From positions 1,193,583 through 1,257,582 of the forward strand of contig JAPFBL010000223.1 in NCBI GenBank assembly GCA_026182355.1: a stretch of DNA of 64,000 nucleotides, written 5' to 3'. The notes under the pieces are model-generated. The model saw only the letters and a list, made by a program, of their open reading frames with translations. It did no database searches and was not told where the DNA came from. Within the stretch, counting starts at the first letter, position 1, and the number at the start of each line of letters is the position of its first letter. The position numbers were made by a program, and so were the translations under genes. The DNA is from Hermatobates lingyangjiaoensis. Lineage: Eukaryota; Arthropoda; Insecta; Hemiptera; Hermatobatidae. Below are positions 20,800-32,360 of the stretch, piece by piece.

Positions 20800-21475
20800 G
20801 CTGTATTCTTCAGATATTAATGTAGACATTCTCTGATGTAAACTTATTATTTAAATACATGACCCCCTAAAACATCATATTTTTTCCTGTTTCAACTTTG
20901 ACTAATACTGCTGTAAAACCTCTCTCATACTGGTAAGCCTAAATCAATCCCATTTATCTCTTCGTTATATATTTAAATGACTTTTCATTTATGAATAATC
21001 AACTTTTGAATTCAAATAAAAATATAATTTTAATCAATATTATAGGATTAGAATAGAAGTTGGTGCACCAGTATGAGGGGAATTAAGACCAGAATTAGTC
21101 AAAGTATTATAGGGTAAGGCTTAAAGGAAAAACGTTATTAAGTTATGCAGTGTTTGAGGAGGTCATGTAATTTGTATTAGAAGTTTATAGGCTGTGCTTG
21201 CCACAAAGTTTTTTGACAGACTAAAGTCTTTGTGTTTACCTTTATTCCTGAAATATCGAGTTTCTTAAGTTAAACAGTTCAGCCATTGCAAAGTTTATTA
21301 GATTTATTATTATTCAAAAGGTAATTTATATATAATTTGTGGCAGTTGTTACCATCATTATATATTTAGCATCTTTTTTTTTTAGTTTTATAAAATTTTC
21401 ATTACACTTCTCTATAACTGCAAAATTGATTATTTTTCAGTCTTATGATTTTAATTTTATTACTAATATTTTTGC
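20800..21475. other. AT-rich stretch with a weak inverted repeat
   Basis: ttgactaatactgctg...ctcatactggt at 20900-20940 faces a diverged inverted partner at 21063-21110. This may be a degraded MITE or PLE pair. No ORF. Confidence 0.35.
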
Positions 21476-21480
21476 TTTTA

Positions 21481-21770
21481 GGAGCCGGGTTACCTCAGTG
21501 GTAACGTGCATGCCTTAGAACTGGTAGAACTTGTTGGATATCCATTCTGACCCTCGATTTATTCACGTGGTAGTTTAATACATCTGAGTACGTCGTCCCT
21601 TGAAAAGGACGTTAAACACTCCCCAAACCTTGATGATGTCAAGTACTCGTTAAAGACCGCTACTAAAAATACATTTGAGTTAGTTAAAATGAAGAAGTCC
21701 CAATGTGGAGATTCAACAGGAGGTGCTATATTCCCTTGAGGAATACCGGCGGTGAGCCCATAGGCTATAC
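21481..21770 (+). mobile_element. tRNA-derived SINE copy, diverged
   Basis: The head gccgggttacctcagtggt is followed by ctcgatttattcacgtgg, aaggacgttaaac and gatgtcaagtactcgttaaag. It is considerably diverged and loses similarity near 21770. Confidence 0.7.
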
Positions 21771-22218
21771 TCCCTGATGATGTGTCCAGGTGTTTGGCTA
21801 ACTTATGATTCAGAAGGAGCTGGTGATTGTATTACTTTCTGTCTATGAAGATACTGTTAAATGACCTTGTTGCGTTACATATTGGTATATTTTATACCTC
21901 TAAACAAAATAAATAATCATTCCTGCACTGCTTTTGTTGCAGATCATTACCTTCAACATATTATTACTTATAATTAAATTTTAGAGTAAAAAGTTAATGA
22001 AAAAGTCAGCATATATAGAAGTTTAATCATATAAATAACGCGTTTCGAACACGTAGTGTTCTTCTTCAGGTATAACTAAAAAAACAATGGCATCAAAGAG
22101 TTATCTCTATTATAAAATTAATGGTACAAAATGAAATAAAGAAACAGAGTACATGCCTAAGTGTCTGTGCCTATGGTGCAACTAACTAGGAGGGAAGTAG
22201 TGTTGGTGGGGGTATGGT

Positions 22219-22839
22219 GTGTACATCTGTTTCGTATTGTATTGTTGTATAGTTAATATATTTTTTCTTGTGGCAAAGGGAGTCGGTGGTAAAATGCTTT
22301 ATGCACCCCAATTGAGTGCGCTCGGATTCACCCTCAGATTGGGAGTGTCGGACTCCTGGCAAGCCAGTTTACTGACTAAAACACCACCTGTCTCCAAACC
22401 TCGCTGCCCCTTTATTGTGTGCTGGAGACTTAGATGGTGGGGCGCACATTACCCAGAAGGGTCGGTTGAGTGTCAGTTTGGATGACCTACCACAAGTGGT
22501 GCTGCACAAGGCTACCATCTAGACACCCTGTTGGAAAACCTTTTAAACTCGCAAGCGAGAGGCTACCATCCCGTATAGCCCAGAAGGGTCCAAACTGGGC
22601 TAACGCCCGTTCAAGAAAACCTACCCGGCTAAACTATAATAAGACAGCCGTTCGCTGGGCTACTGGACCACGCTTGGGACGGTCTGCCCTGTACTGTTAG
22701 CTTGGCTGCGCAGCAAACACAATTACCACCTCTGCGACGGAGACGCCAGAACTAGGTACATCCACCACCAACCTTTCGGATAAAAAGCTACCCAGGTTAG
22801 AGGTGTACATCTATTTCGTATTGTATTATTGTATAGTTA
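22219..22839. mobile_element. GC-rich insert with 37-bp direct flanks
   Basis: Direct repeats at 22219-22255 and 22803-22839 differ at two bases. Between them lie ~547 bp that are strikingly GC-rich for this window, with cgcaagcgagaggctacc, cctacccggctaaac and tggaccacgcttggg. Two overlapping ORFs (22219-22485 and 22470-22700) show no domain I know. A long target duplication plus unique GC-rich DNA suggests a retroposed transcript or the 5' part of an unrecognised LINE; there is no poly-A. Confidence 0.55.
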
Positions 22840-22842
22840 TAC

Positions 22843-22880
22843 CTAAAGAAGAACACTACATGTTCGAAACGCGTTCTTTA
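22843..22880 (+). ncRNA. Hammerhead-like ribozyme motif, PLE family K
   Basis: Stem II GAACA/TGTTC and the self-complementary hexamer ACGCGT followed by T are clear. The first box is CTAAAGA here and CTGAAGA in the inverted partner (22040-22069). Stem I is not obvious. Confidence 0.55.
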
Positions 22881-22924
22881 TATGATTAAACTTCTGTATG
22901 TGGAAATTAGTTCATTAACATTTT

Positions 22925-24400
22925 GCCCTACAATGATTAAATACCACATAATAACTGATTCCTTAGAACTGATACTTAAACGTCCATCAAGATAGTAATT
23001 TATATCCTATAAATGATATCTGGAACCCCTAATTCTTTATATTTTTCCTTCACAATATGATCACACTGCAGTTACATCATTCTATTTCCAGTTCCTCTAA
23101 AACATTGTCAATTTTCACAGCAAATGGTGTTGAAAATAGTTGACAGAAAATAGCTCCAGTACATTACAGTTGTTAAAATGCAAATAAAATTTCCCGAAAT
23201 AAGTAATAGTAATTATGAAATATTAATTGTAAATCTAATATTTACTATTTAAATAAACTCCTAACTCCTTCAAATAAATTGTTAACGCAGATGTAAACAT
23301 CTCAGGGGAAGTCCCATACAACAACTATTATGCGAAATTAATAAACGAGAAACGATGCCCATCTGAACGGAAATGGTTATGAATTCTTGTCAATAACATA
23401 AATTTACGAGCTCTAAATCCTCAGGCTTGCTATTATGAGAGTAGAGTGGCGTCAACAAAGTTTATTAGGTATCATTGGGTTGCCCTCATACTGCAATAAA
23501 TATCACACTCCTTAAACGAGAAATCTACCCAGAAGAACACAGAACCCATTATACATTGTGATCTCAACAAACTGTCCTTCTCATAATAAAATTTCTTTTC
23601 TAACCCATTTCATTACATATTTGTTTCATATATATTTATTACGCATGTTTTATATAACTAATACATGCTTTATGAAATATACATATATTACACAATAATA
23701 CTGTTTGTACACCATTTTATACTATATGTTAAACATGGTTATCAACTATTTGCTATAGATTTAATATATTGCATATTATTCTATATATTCATTACAAATT
23801 AATATGTACGATATATCGTTATAACAACAATAATATGTGTCATAATAAAAATTATTATTATAATAATAATTGTTATAGATCAGTTTTTTTTTACAATGAA
23901 ATCGGTTTGAACCGTCTTCAGGAGAGATAAGGGAGGGAAACCAAGCGCATAGACGGTTCGAGACCAACAATGCTGCTACATGCGCTCCCAGTCACAGGTA
24001 ATAAGATAGACAGGAATCAATTTATAATTAAATTAAATGAGTGAAATATGAAAACATAATAAATAAATAAAAGAAAAAAATGGGAGATGAACAAAGAAAT
24101 TGATACATAAAAAAGCTATGATAAAATAAAATAAAACTGAGAATACAAATAATAATATTAGATATATAAGTAATTAAATACTAAAAAATGAACTAATTAA
24201 ATAATAATGGATAACAAAGTGTATTGATAATGAAAAATGAAAAGCAAAGACAAGGGACTTATTAAACATTAAGGCCAAGTGCACTGCGCGCACTTAATAA
24301 CCAAATATAGGCTTCTTTCCTAGGCTCGTGAGATCTTTACAGTCAGGGGGGGGGGGGACTTTTTCATTTATTCATCTGTCCGGTTTGGACTGTTTAGTAA
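22925..24400. other. Intergenic stretch with a decayed PLE tail and a G run
   Basis: Near 23880-23960 a minus-strand family J-like tail (cctgaagacggttcaaacc) is visible. At ~24346 there is a run of ten or more G. No gene seen. Confidence 0.45.
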
Positions 24401-24499
24401 TTACATTTATATATATATATATATTTATATAAATATTGATAAAAGTATCGACCGCGGAATAGAAACAAAACTAAGGTAACAAAAGTTTTTTAGTTTTGT

Positions 24500-24760
24500 A
24501 TATATATAGACAATTAAAAGAAACAGTCCAGCGGACTTTTTTAAATAAAATAAATTCAAAACGAAGGAAACACACAGAAAGACACAGACATAACTCACAT
24601 CGATATTTCGACCATTGTCGTCATCAGGAGGTGTGAAGAGCAAAGATCCCGCAGGAAGGCAGGGCGGTGAGTCACGATGATGGTCGAAATATCGATGTGA
24701 GTTATGTCTGTGTCTTTCTGTGTGTTTCCTTCGTTTTGAATTTATTATATATATATACAT
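24500..24760. repeat. Head-to-head PLE tails (family C)
   Basis: The minus copy at 24500-24650 and shortened plus copy at 24670-24750 share gtgtttccttcgttttgaattt. The minus core (24606-24627 plus flanks) keeps CTGATGA, GAC/GTC and GAA-ATAT-C. The plus core has lost the CT of CTGATGA. The 147-codon minus-strand ORF across it is not a gene. Confidence 0.65.
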
Positions 24761-24774
24761 ATATGTATATATAT

Positions 24775-24945
24775 ATTCTATAAAACAAGATTTTACAAAA
24801 AACAAGTGAAATAAGATTGAATTTTCAAACCACGATATGAAATGGGAAATACGACTATGATCTTTCAACTATAACAAGTGGTCTTCGATGGTTGAATGAC
24901 CTCAGTCTTATTTTCCCATTTCTTATTCTGATTTGAATTTTTATG

Positions 24946-24976
<31 letters not shown>

Positions 24977-24985
24977 TATATTTCT
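24775..24985. repeat. Family F PLE tails and (TA)n
   Basis: A degraded inverted pair: aaacaagtgaaataa...gatctttcaactataac on one side and tcttattttcccatttcttat on the other, then (TA)n to ~24985. Confidence 0.55.
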
Positions 24986-24999
24986 ATATTTATATATAT

Positions 25000-26285
25000 T
25001 TATATTCTATATTCAACTTTATGTATATTTATCTGTATTTCTATGGTAATAATTTGAATGAGACAATCAAATCTTCATCGACTGCTAAGAACTTCCCCTG
25101 CCGAATGTTATGACACGTATGGTTGACATTATGAAAGGGGTGGGGAGGTGGGAAAAAGTAACAAGTGATCCTACCAGTAAAGCTACTAAAAAAAAACGTA
25201 AAGCTAAGAGAATTCTGCAAGAGACAATGTTCATTTCTTAGATCTGTGAGGCGCTATTAATGCCTCAGAGACTTTGGATGTTTTCGTGTATGTTCTTATT
25301 ACATGCAAGGTTATAAGGGAGAGTGGATATTGAAATATTTAACAAATTCATGGAGCGTATAACTAGCAGGAGCGTTTGAGTGGATGGATTAAGATTTCAA
25401 GCGGAGAATTATCTCTGCAACTGTCAGATCTGGCTGTTCAGCTGACAGCATTCTACTCAAGTCACTGCAAAGGACTGGTAAATAGAGACAGTCAAGCGAT
25501 GATGATGCAGTATTTCATGCATTGAGAATGGCTCGAGTTACATCAATAAAGGTGGAGAGCTTTGACAATCATTAACCCTAATAATTACACAAGCTAACCA
25601 GAAATAGTAAATCTCTGACATTGTAGCAAAAATAAGTCGTATTAGTTTGCTATCACTGGACCAAGCAGTAAGTATTAATTTATATCAGAAATAGGTAAAA
25701 ACCCTCGTAAGATGATCCTGGAGTTGGAGCGTTTTCGGACGTTGGCGATCTTCGATCGCCGTCCATCGTGCGATTACTTTTTCACTGACCAAATTAGTGA
25801 AAATTTGATCATCGTTCCAAACTTTTAGAAATTGTTCTATCAAATTTTTAAAAATGAAATTTAGAAAACTATGAATTCTCATGTATATAACTGACTATTT
25901 GAATTATTTAATTAATAATGTGATATGTATACAGTCTTTAATAATTTTAAATGCATATTAGATTATTTAATGTCTAGATTAAAGATTTACTCAGTATTTC
26001 GTGATTAATTTTCTATTTAAAAGAAATTTATGAAAAAAAATAATAAGAATTTATTTTAGACGATTTAGAGCTAAGTAGTTCCGCGAAATAAGCAGTTTTG
26101 AGTGTGTGTTATTCATTTCATGATATAGTTATTCATGAGTAGTGCTTCATTGTGTTACGAGTTTAGATTGTTACGATCTGTGCTCATTCATTGGAAGAAA
26201 CTGATGATAACATGAATAAGTTTGGACAGTTTGTATGATAAACTACGACCAACTACGATAAACTACAAAATATTTCAGTACCAAC
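25000..26285. other. Intergenic stretch, no recognised feature
   Basis: Part of it (25050-25560) is less AT-rich, but all frames are short. The 65-codon ORF at 25685-25882 has no domain. Confidence 0.45.
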
Positions 26286-26289
26286 GTTA

Positions 26290-26480
26290 CACAAAAAAAA
26301 AAGATTGTTTCTAGCCCAGGATAGATGTTCACGACTATATAAATAAAATATGGTCCTAATAAGATCATCAAAAACTGGAATAATTTTTTTAGAAATATAG
26401 GTATCCATTTTAAATTATAAAAAAATATTGTGATTATTAATGATTGTCTAAATATGTTCGTTTTTTTCCCTAACTATAAT
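26290..26480. repeat. Dispersed repeat, direct copy 1 of 2
   Basis: Matches 27668-27848 in the same orientation over ~180 bp (aaaaactggaataattttttt, tatccattttaaattataa, tgtctaaatatgttcg). The unit length and lack of ends leave the family open. Confidence 0.7.
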
Positions 26481-26483
26481 TAA

Positions 26484-27667
26484 AAAGGAATATAATGCTT
26501 GTCTATTATATAAATCATAATACTAACATAAGGCAGTAGAGGGCGCTTATCAGAAACAAGATTTATAGATAGAGAAAGAGCGAAAGAGGGGAAGGGAGAG
26601 AATATAATAAGGGATTCAAAACGAATATAATTGTATTTAATGCTTTCATACTAAACTTATTTTTATTTAAACAGAATTAAAATATCGTTAAATATATTCT
26701 TTTTTTAACAAAAAGGAAATCCAAACACTTTATTAAGAAAGCAAATTGTTTGCTAAAAACAAGTCCCTTGGAATGCTTTGGGGAAAACATATACAGGATT
26801 TCTTTTAAAATAAAGACTGACTCTAATCATATAAATTGATCCCAGCAGACTAGCTACTACTTTTTCCGTGCCCCCCCCCCCCCCCCCCAGGCTGTTCATT
26901 GATAATCCGATAACCTTCAAAGTTCTACTGTTCATGGAATTACAATCAAAAATCTAATTTTAACCTGTTGTTATTAGTCCCAGACGTTCATTCTACCACA
27001 ATACTTATATTATTATAAAGTCATCAAGGAAAATCAAAGATTTTTCACAATCCAAAAATATAATTCAAAAATTAAAAAAAATTGTTAAATTAAATTAACT
27101 GGCTATGAAAACATATATTTACAACAACTTTAAGAAACTAGTTTAAAAATTTAAAATGAATTTACTTTCTAAATTGCAAATACTATAATTGAAAAATCCA
27201 TTTAAAAACAGTATTAAAAACAATTTTGGGATGAAATTTCTGTTTTTTTGTTAACTTTTAATTATTTTAATTTTTTTTTATTTTCTATTTTTCCACTAAC
27301 AAAATACCGCTCTCTGGCGTGTAATAACCGGGTTGTACCACCCCTTCTTGCTATTCCACTGATTAACCCTTGAAATGAAAAACCTGGATCTCTAAACATT
27401 AATAATGTCCAAGATACTTAGAAATAATACTTAGAAATTGTGATTCCGAACTTAAACAACATGAGGTTCTCGAAAGTGACATTGATACATTAAGTATCAA
27501 GCCATTTTAATTTATTCCAAAACAAACCATAACGATCAGTTAGAAAAAATCAAACAAACAGAAGTTTTTAACTATACTTTTGAATTAGTTGGCAGTTAGT
27601 AAATCAATGAAGTTGTATCGAACAGAAAATACAATTCGATGAAGTGATTAATTACACACATTACACA
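26484..27667. other. Stretch between two direct repeats
   Basis: AT-rich, with a C homopolymer at ~26870-26888 that creates a Gly run in a spurious minus-strand ORF. No coding signal. Confidence 0.45.
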
Positions 27668-27848
27668 CACAAAAAAAGGTTGTTTATAGCCTAGGATAGA
27701 TGTTTACTACTATAGAAATATGGTCCCAATAAGATTATCAAAAACTGGAATAATTTTTTTTTGAAATATGGGTATCCATTTTAAATTATAAAAAAATATT
27801 TTGATTATTAATGATTGTCTGAATATGTTCGTTTTTTTCCCTAAATGA
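27668..27848. repeat. Dispersed repeat, direct copy 2 of 2
   Basis: See 26290-26480; roughly 90% similar by eye. Confidence 0.7.
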
Positions 27849-27849
27849 A

Positions 27850-29140
27850 TTATGGTCATGACTATTTATGAAAATTGTTAACATTACTAAGGTGAAATGA
27901 AAATGATATCTATTATCACTTACCAGTTATAATTATCACTCTAACTATGAAAGCATATGTTAAGCCATTAGAATTCTTTATTATGACATTGTTATGACTG
28001 ATAATTATCAATCTTAATCAGTCATAATTATCTGCCATTATCGGTGATAATTATGAGATATATATTATAATTAAAACTTTGGCTAAGAAAACTTATTTTA
28101 GACACTAAATATTCATATTATGACTTATTTTTTATGACTCTAAGAAAAACAAATAAACTATAAAAATTATATTTCTTTTTATCTATGTATTATACAGTGT
28201 TGGTAAGAGCTTCAAGAAAAGTTGAGATAGCATTTCTAAAGTTACAACTTTAAGAAAGTCGTATTTTGAAAGTTTGTCATAACTACCGGTGAAAATCCCA
28301 GAGTTGTGACAAAAAACACGACAAAGTTCTTTAAAAGATCTCCTTTAATCAAGTAGTTTCTAAGATATCTATCCCACTTAGAAATGCTGGTAAAATTCTT
28401 CTCGCTTATTGAGAGAATTAAACGGCTGAGAAAACACCCTGAGATGTTTTCAGACCCCTTTGAACCCACTTCAAGAAAATCTCCGTAAAAGTTCAGTTAA
28501 ATGGGATTAAATAATTGAATATTAATTCAAAACAGCTGTACATTTATTATTCAAGAATCAAATTAAACTTCTTTAACCTACTGTTTGTGTGCTTCAGCAG
28601 AAAATGTATCAATTTATTGTCATGAATTATTCCTATTTATTCTCTCATTCTGTTTAAATGTATCACTTTATCCCGTAGACTTCTATTCTGTGATTATATT
28701 AATCTATAAAAATAACTTAACTGTTAGTTACATATGTTTTTATACTTGTTGATGTTAATGAAAATATATAATTTTTTATGTCATGTTTTAAGGAATACAT
28801 AAAATTAATATGTATATATGTAAATAGTGATTATAACGGAGTTCAATTGGTATTACGAATCATGGTTTATATATATAACTTCATTGAATATAAAATGTTT
28901 GGCTTCGCAGATTTAGGATTTAGAATGGAGAAAAGTAGTATTCTTGTAAATAATTATGAGTTTAAATAGACACTCCTAATTTTCAGATGCACCATACTTG
29001 CATTTTTAATAAGTTTGGGACTTCTATTTCATCCATATAGGTTATAATGGCACAGCAGAACGGACCTGTATTTCTCTCAGCAAAAACTTTCTTGCTGGTT
29101 ATATGAACACAACCATAATCATGTTAAAAATAAAACTTAC
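27850..29140. other. Intergenic stretch with AT palindromes
   Basis: ataattatc/gataattat words repeat in both orientations between 27900 and 28060. The ORFs at 28242-28469 (minus, 75 aa) and 28778-28969 (plus, 63 aa) have no recognisable features. Confidence 0.45.
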
Positions 29141-29149
29141 TATCATGAT

Positions 29150-29345
29150 TAAAAAGGAAAAGAAATACGAAGTATCCAACACAAAAAGGATTTAATCCAA
29201 GTGTTTTAAACACTTAGTGTTCATCATCAGGTGATATCACCTCTGTTGTATCGTATCTAGATGTAACCTGATGATGAACACTAAGTGTTTCGAAAAGTGT
29301 TGTGATTAAATCCATTTTTGTGTGGGTAGACTTGGAGTTTCTTTT
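29150..29345. repeat. Head-to-head PLE tails (family L)
   Basis: Inverted copies at 29150-29234 and 29262-29345 share cctgatgatgaacactaagtg and ggatttaatc. The plus core (29268-29295) has CTGATGA, T, GAACAC/GTGTTT, GAA. The word after GAA (AAGTGT) is not self-complementary, so the ribozyme is probably decayed. Related copies lie at 53090-53170 and 54478-54800. Confidence 0.65.
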
Positions 29346-29499
29346 CCTCTCTTATCATAAATAATAGAAATATAAAACTTAGAAAGATTGCTAATAAACT
29401 ACACCTTGTGATGACAAGTAATCATTATTTCTATTCGTAAAAAAATATTACTGGTCAACCAAAAACCACTGAATTTCTTGCTATATTTTAGACGTCAAT

Positions 29500-29760
29500 T
29501 TATATTCCACATGTTTAAAATTATGTTATATATTATAATATAATATATATGTTATATATTATATTATATTTAAAATTATGTTATATATTATATTATGTTA
29601 AATGTAATCATATATATTATATAAAATATTAAATATAATTATATGAAATATATAATATTATGTATTTAATCTAACTTATTATATGATTAGTATTATATCA
29701 ATATATTATTGTTGATATTATATTTATAATACAATTATAATTGGTTTACTTATATATACA
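29500..29760. repeat. A/T-only palindromic stretch
   Basis: Repeated ttatatattatattat words in both orientations; low-complexity DNA. Confidence 0.7.
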
Positions 29761-30013
29761 AGTAAAGCAATGAAAGTTCACTTGTTCAGGATGAAGGTAA
29801 ATAAATTACTTTAGTTTTCTAGAAAGTTCATGAAAAGTTATATATATTTCAGCAATCCTGCGGCTACACACTTACAGTACAAACTACATAAGACAACATC
29901 TAACTTTATAACCACTCTGATTCCATTAGCTTTGTTATTGTTTTATTAAGATGAGTATAGTTTTTTGTAGTTTAAATTATAATTTCATAGCCTGAAGATA
30001 GATGAAGTATATA

Positions 30014-30444
30014 CAGTGGTACATCGGTTTTCGACCTCCTCACTATTAGAACAATTCCATTTTCGACCAAAAAATTCGAGCTAAAAATGCTTCCGAATTC
30101 GAACAGGTTTCGGTGTTCGAACACTCAGGCTGGGAACCAAAAATAGCCGAGTGGAGCCGAAATGTACGCAGAGTCACCCTGTATGCCATCACACCGCTGT
30201 TCAAAAGGTATATAAATGATACTAAATGGTTTATATTACTTCTTTTTTATGTTTATTCTATATTATGTACACATTTAGATCTTTAATGTTGTTTAGATAC
30301 ACGTTTTTGTAATTTTTTAGGTTTTTTTCTTTGAGTAAGACGGATTAAAATACTTACCATTGTTTCTTATGGGGAAAAACCGAACAAATCGGTTTTCGAC
30401 CAACAAACTCGAACGAATTATGGTCGACAACTGAGGTATCACTG
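30014..30444. mobile_element. MITE with pogo/Tigger-like terminal repeats
   Basis: The ends cagtggtacatcggttttcg and, inverted, cagtgatacctcagttgtcg form ~23-bp terminal repeats with a few mismatches. TA flanks both sides (30012-30013 and 30445-30446), the expected target duplication. The 431-bp element holds no transposase. The terminal sequence type is that of pogo/Tigger elements; this assignment is from memory of the family. Confidence 0.75.
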
Positions 30445-30449
30445 TATAA

Positions 30450-31590
30450 CATTCCATAATGCTTTTTGAAGAACTATAGCCTTTTGGTTCTATTTATAGG
30501 ATATTTGAAGTTCTTTAAATTGAACTGTTCGACAATTATTAAGTTATTTCTTTGATAAGTGATAATACAAAGTTATTTTTTTTATATATATTTTTCTGAT
30601 TTTATAAAATTATATATACAATTACTTTTGCAGAAAATAAATGATTTATTTTGGTTTTAAGCGCTTATGACTGAGTATTCTTTAGTAATGTAAATTAATT
30701 GTGCAGCAGTAAAGTTGGAATACAAGGCAGTCCCATTCGAGTCCATAATACCACTGTATTCCTTCCTCCATGTTTCATCCTCTGCTTCATTCTCAGATCA
30801 ATTATTCATAATCTGACAGGATGAAAGATTTAATGTATTCACAAATCTCCAGAGAACTAGTTTGCCTACTTATTTGCATATATTGTAATTTCACGGAATA
30901 TTCCAGATACTTGTCTCCTGCTAGCATTCCTTAAATAATTAATTAAATTACTGCAAATTCAATGAAAAAAGTTTTTATTCAGTTTAAAAACATTCTATTT
31001 ACTGCTTTAAATAAAGCTGTTAATATTGAATGGAGTTTTTGTTACGATACTAACTTGTTGGAATAATAGATAAATTATAACAACGAGCCTTTATAAAAAA
31101 AAAAAACAGGTTCATGATAAAACGTGTTCCGAATATTTCAAATGTTAATAAGGTATATTAGTTGAAATGAATATGGTAAAACATATCAAATATGAAGCAC
31201 CTTTTGAGGATAGCAAGCTTTGAGAAATGGAAAAATGCTTGGAAACGTAAAGGAAAAAAATATGCGACAAAAAAACTGTATTTCCCTACAGTTTCCAGCA
31301 GTAGAAAATGTAGCTAATACACATTAAACTACAAAATAATCCAATAAATAATTGAACACGAACATTTTATGCAATATCTTCATAGAAAAGAAATACTAGC
31401 ATGTCCCTGTGACTCATCAGTTGACCAAAATACTTGAGCACATCATCAGGGAGGGTATCCTATGGGATTACAGGCGGCTGGACTCGATGACGGTCGAAAT
31501 ATTGAAAAGTGAGTCTTTGTTATGTTTATGTCCATGTGTCACAGTTTATTTTAAGTATGATCTGTCCTGCCAGACCGTTTTTCGTTTAAC
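30450..31590. other. Intergenic stretch ending in a family D PLE tail
   Basis: 31480-31560 reads gacggtcgaaatattgaaaag and gtgtcacagtttattttaag, a family D tail with its first box reduced to CTCGATGA. The rest shows nothing. Confidence 0.5.
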
Positions 31591-31594
31591 ATAG

Positions 31595-31760
31595 TATATA
31601 TATAAATGATCAAACCACAATATGAAATGAGAAAAAAAGACTAAGATCTATCAACCGTAACAAGCGGTCTTTGTTACAATATCATTTCATATTGTGGTTT
31701 GATCATTGATTGTTATTTCACGTGTATATGTAAAATTTTGTTATGTATATATATATATAT
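31595..31760. repeat. Short head-to-head family F PLE tails
   Basis: aaatgatcaaaccacaatatg and its inverted partner catattgtggtttgatcatt enclose a shortened core region, followed by (TA)n. The plus copy has lost its core. Confidence 0.6.
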
Positions 31761-32164
31761 AGGTGTGTTCTCTAATCGGGGTTAAAAGGATCAATTTTCC
31801 AGGATAAAAAATCAAACTCTCGTTGCCAACGTTTCGGTTTTATTTAAAACCTTTTTCATAGGCCTACAAACAAAGGATAATAAGAAATCACATATCAACA
31901 TCAAACATATACACAATATGAAAATGGATTGTTACAACTTATGAATATTACAAGCAGAAATATTTCAGAGATACATAAAACAATATTACTTACAGAAGTA
32001 AGAATTTTTTTTTAACTAAGAAAATGAAATTTACATTATTTAAAGGAACAACAATGTTAGCCGGACAAAACCTTCGACTAGACTAATAAGGTAACATTAC
32101 AAATAACCTCAACACTGTTCACTCAAGGGAACTACTCGTAAATAAATCAAATTTCACTAAACCT

Positions 32165-32360
32165 CAGCACAACACTCCAGAATAAATATTACTTAAATTA
32201 GTAATATCACTTCTATGATTAATCGAACTTAGATCCTTTTTAATATATAACATCTCAAGTGTCTTCCTTCTTTGCTCATCTTTTTCTTTTTCTATTATAG
32301 TTGTATCTTCAAAATCGAACGTGTGACCTTCGTTTATTGCATGCCCAGCTAAGGCTGTTG
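32165..32360 (-). pseudogene. PLE nuclease C-terminal part, frameshifted
   Basis: In the next frame the minus strand reads NATALAGHAINEGHTFDFED, then KDEQRRKTLEMLYIKKDLSS and SDITNLSNI. This is the tail that follows the nuclease in this PLE type and is shared with 11.1-11.2 and 35.44-35.57 kb. It completes the protein begun at 33389. Confidence 0.75.

Larger units (their letters stand above)
22000..22920. repeat. Head-to-head PLE tails (family K) split by an insert
   Basis: The minus-strand copy at 22010-22090 and the plus-strand copy at 22830-22915 share gttcgaaacgcgtt and atatgattaaacttct. The plus core reads CTAAAGA, A, GAACA, loop, TGTTC, GAA, ACGCGT, T. The stretch between is interrupted by the GC-rich insert at 22256-22802. 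Confidence 0.65.

Noticed and set aside
22219..22700. Host exon in the GC-rich insert
   Set aside because: Direct flanking repeats, no splice-site context and no recognisable domain; kept as an unexplained insert instead.
24425..24868. 147-codon ORF
   Set aside because: It spans two PLE tails and a TA run; the peptide changes character at each boundary.
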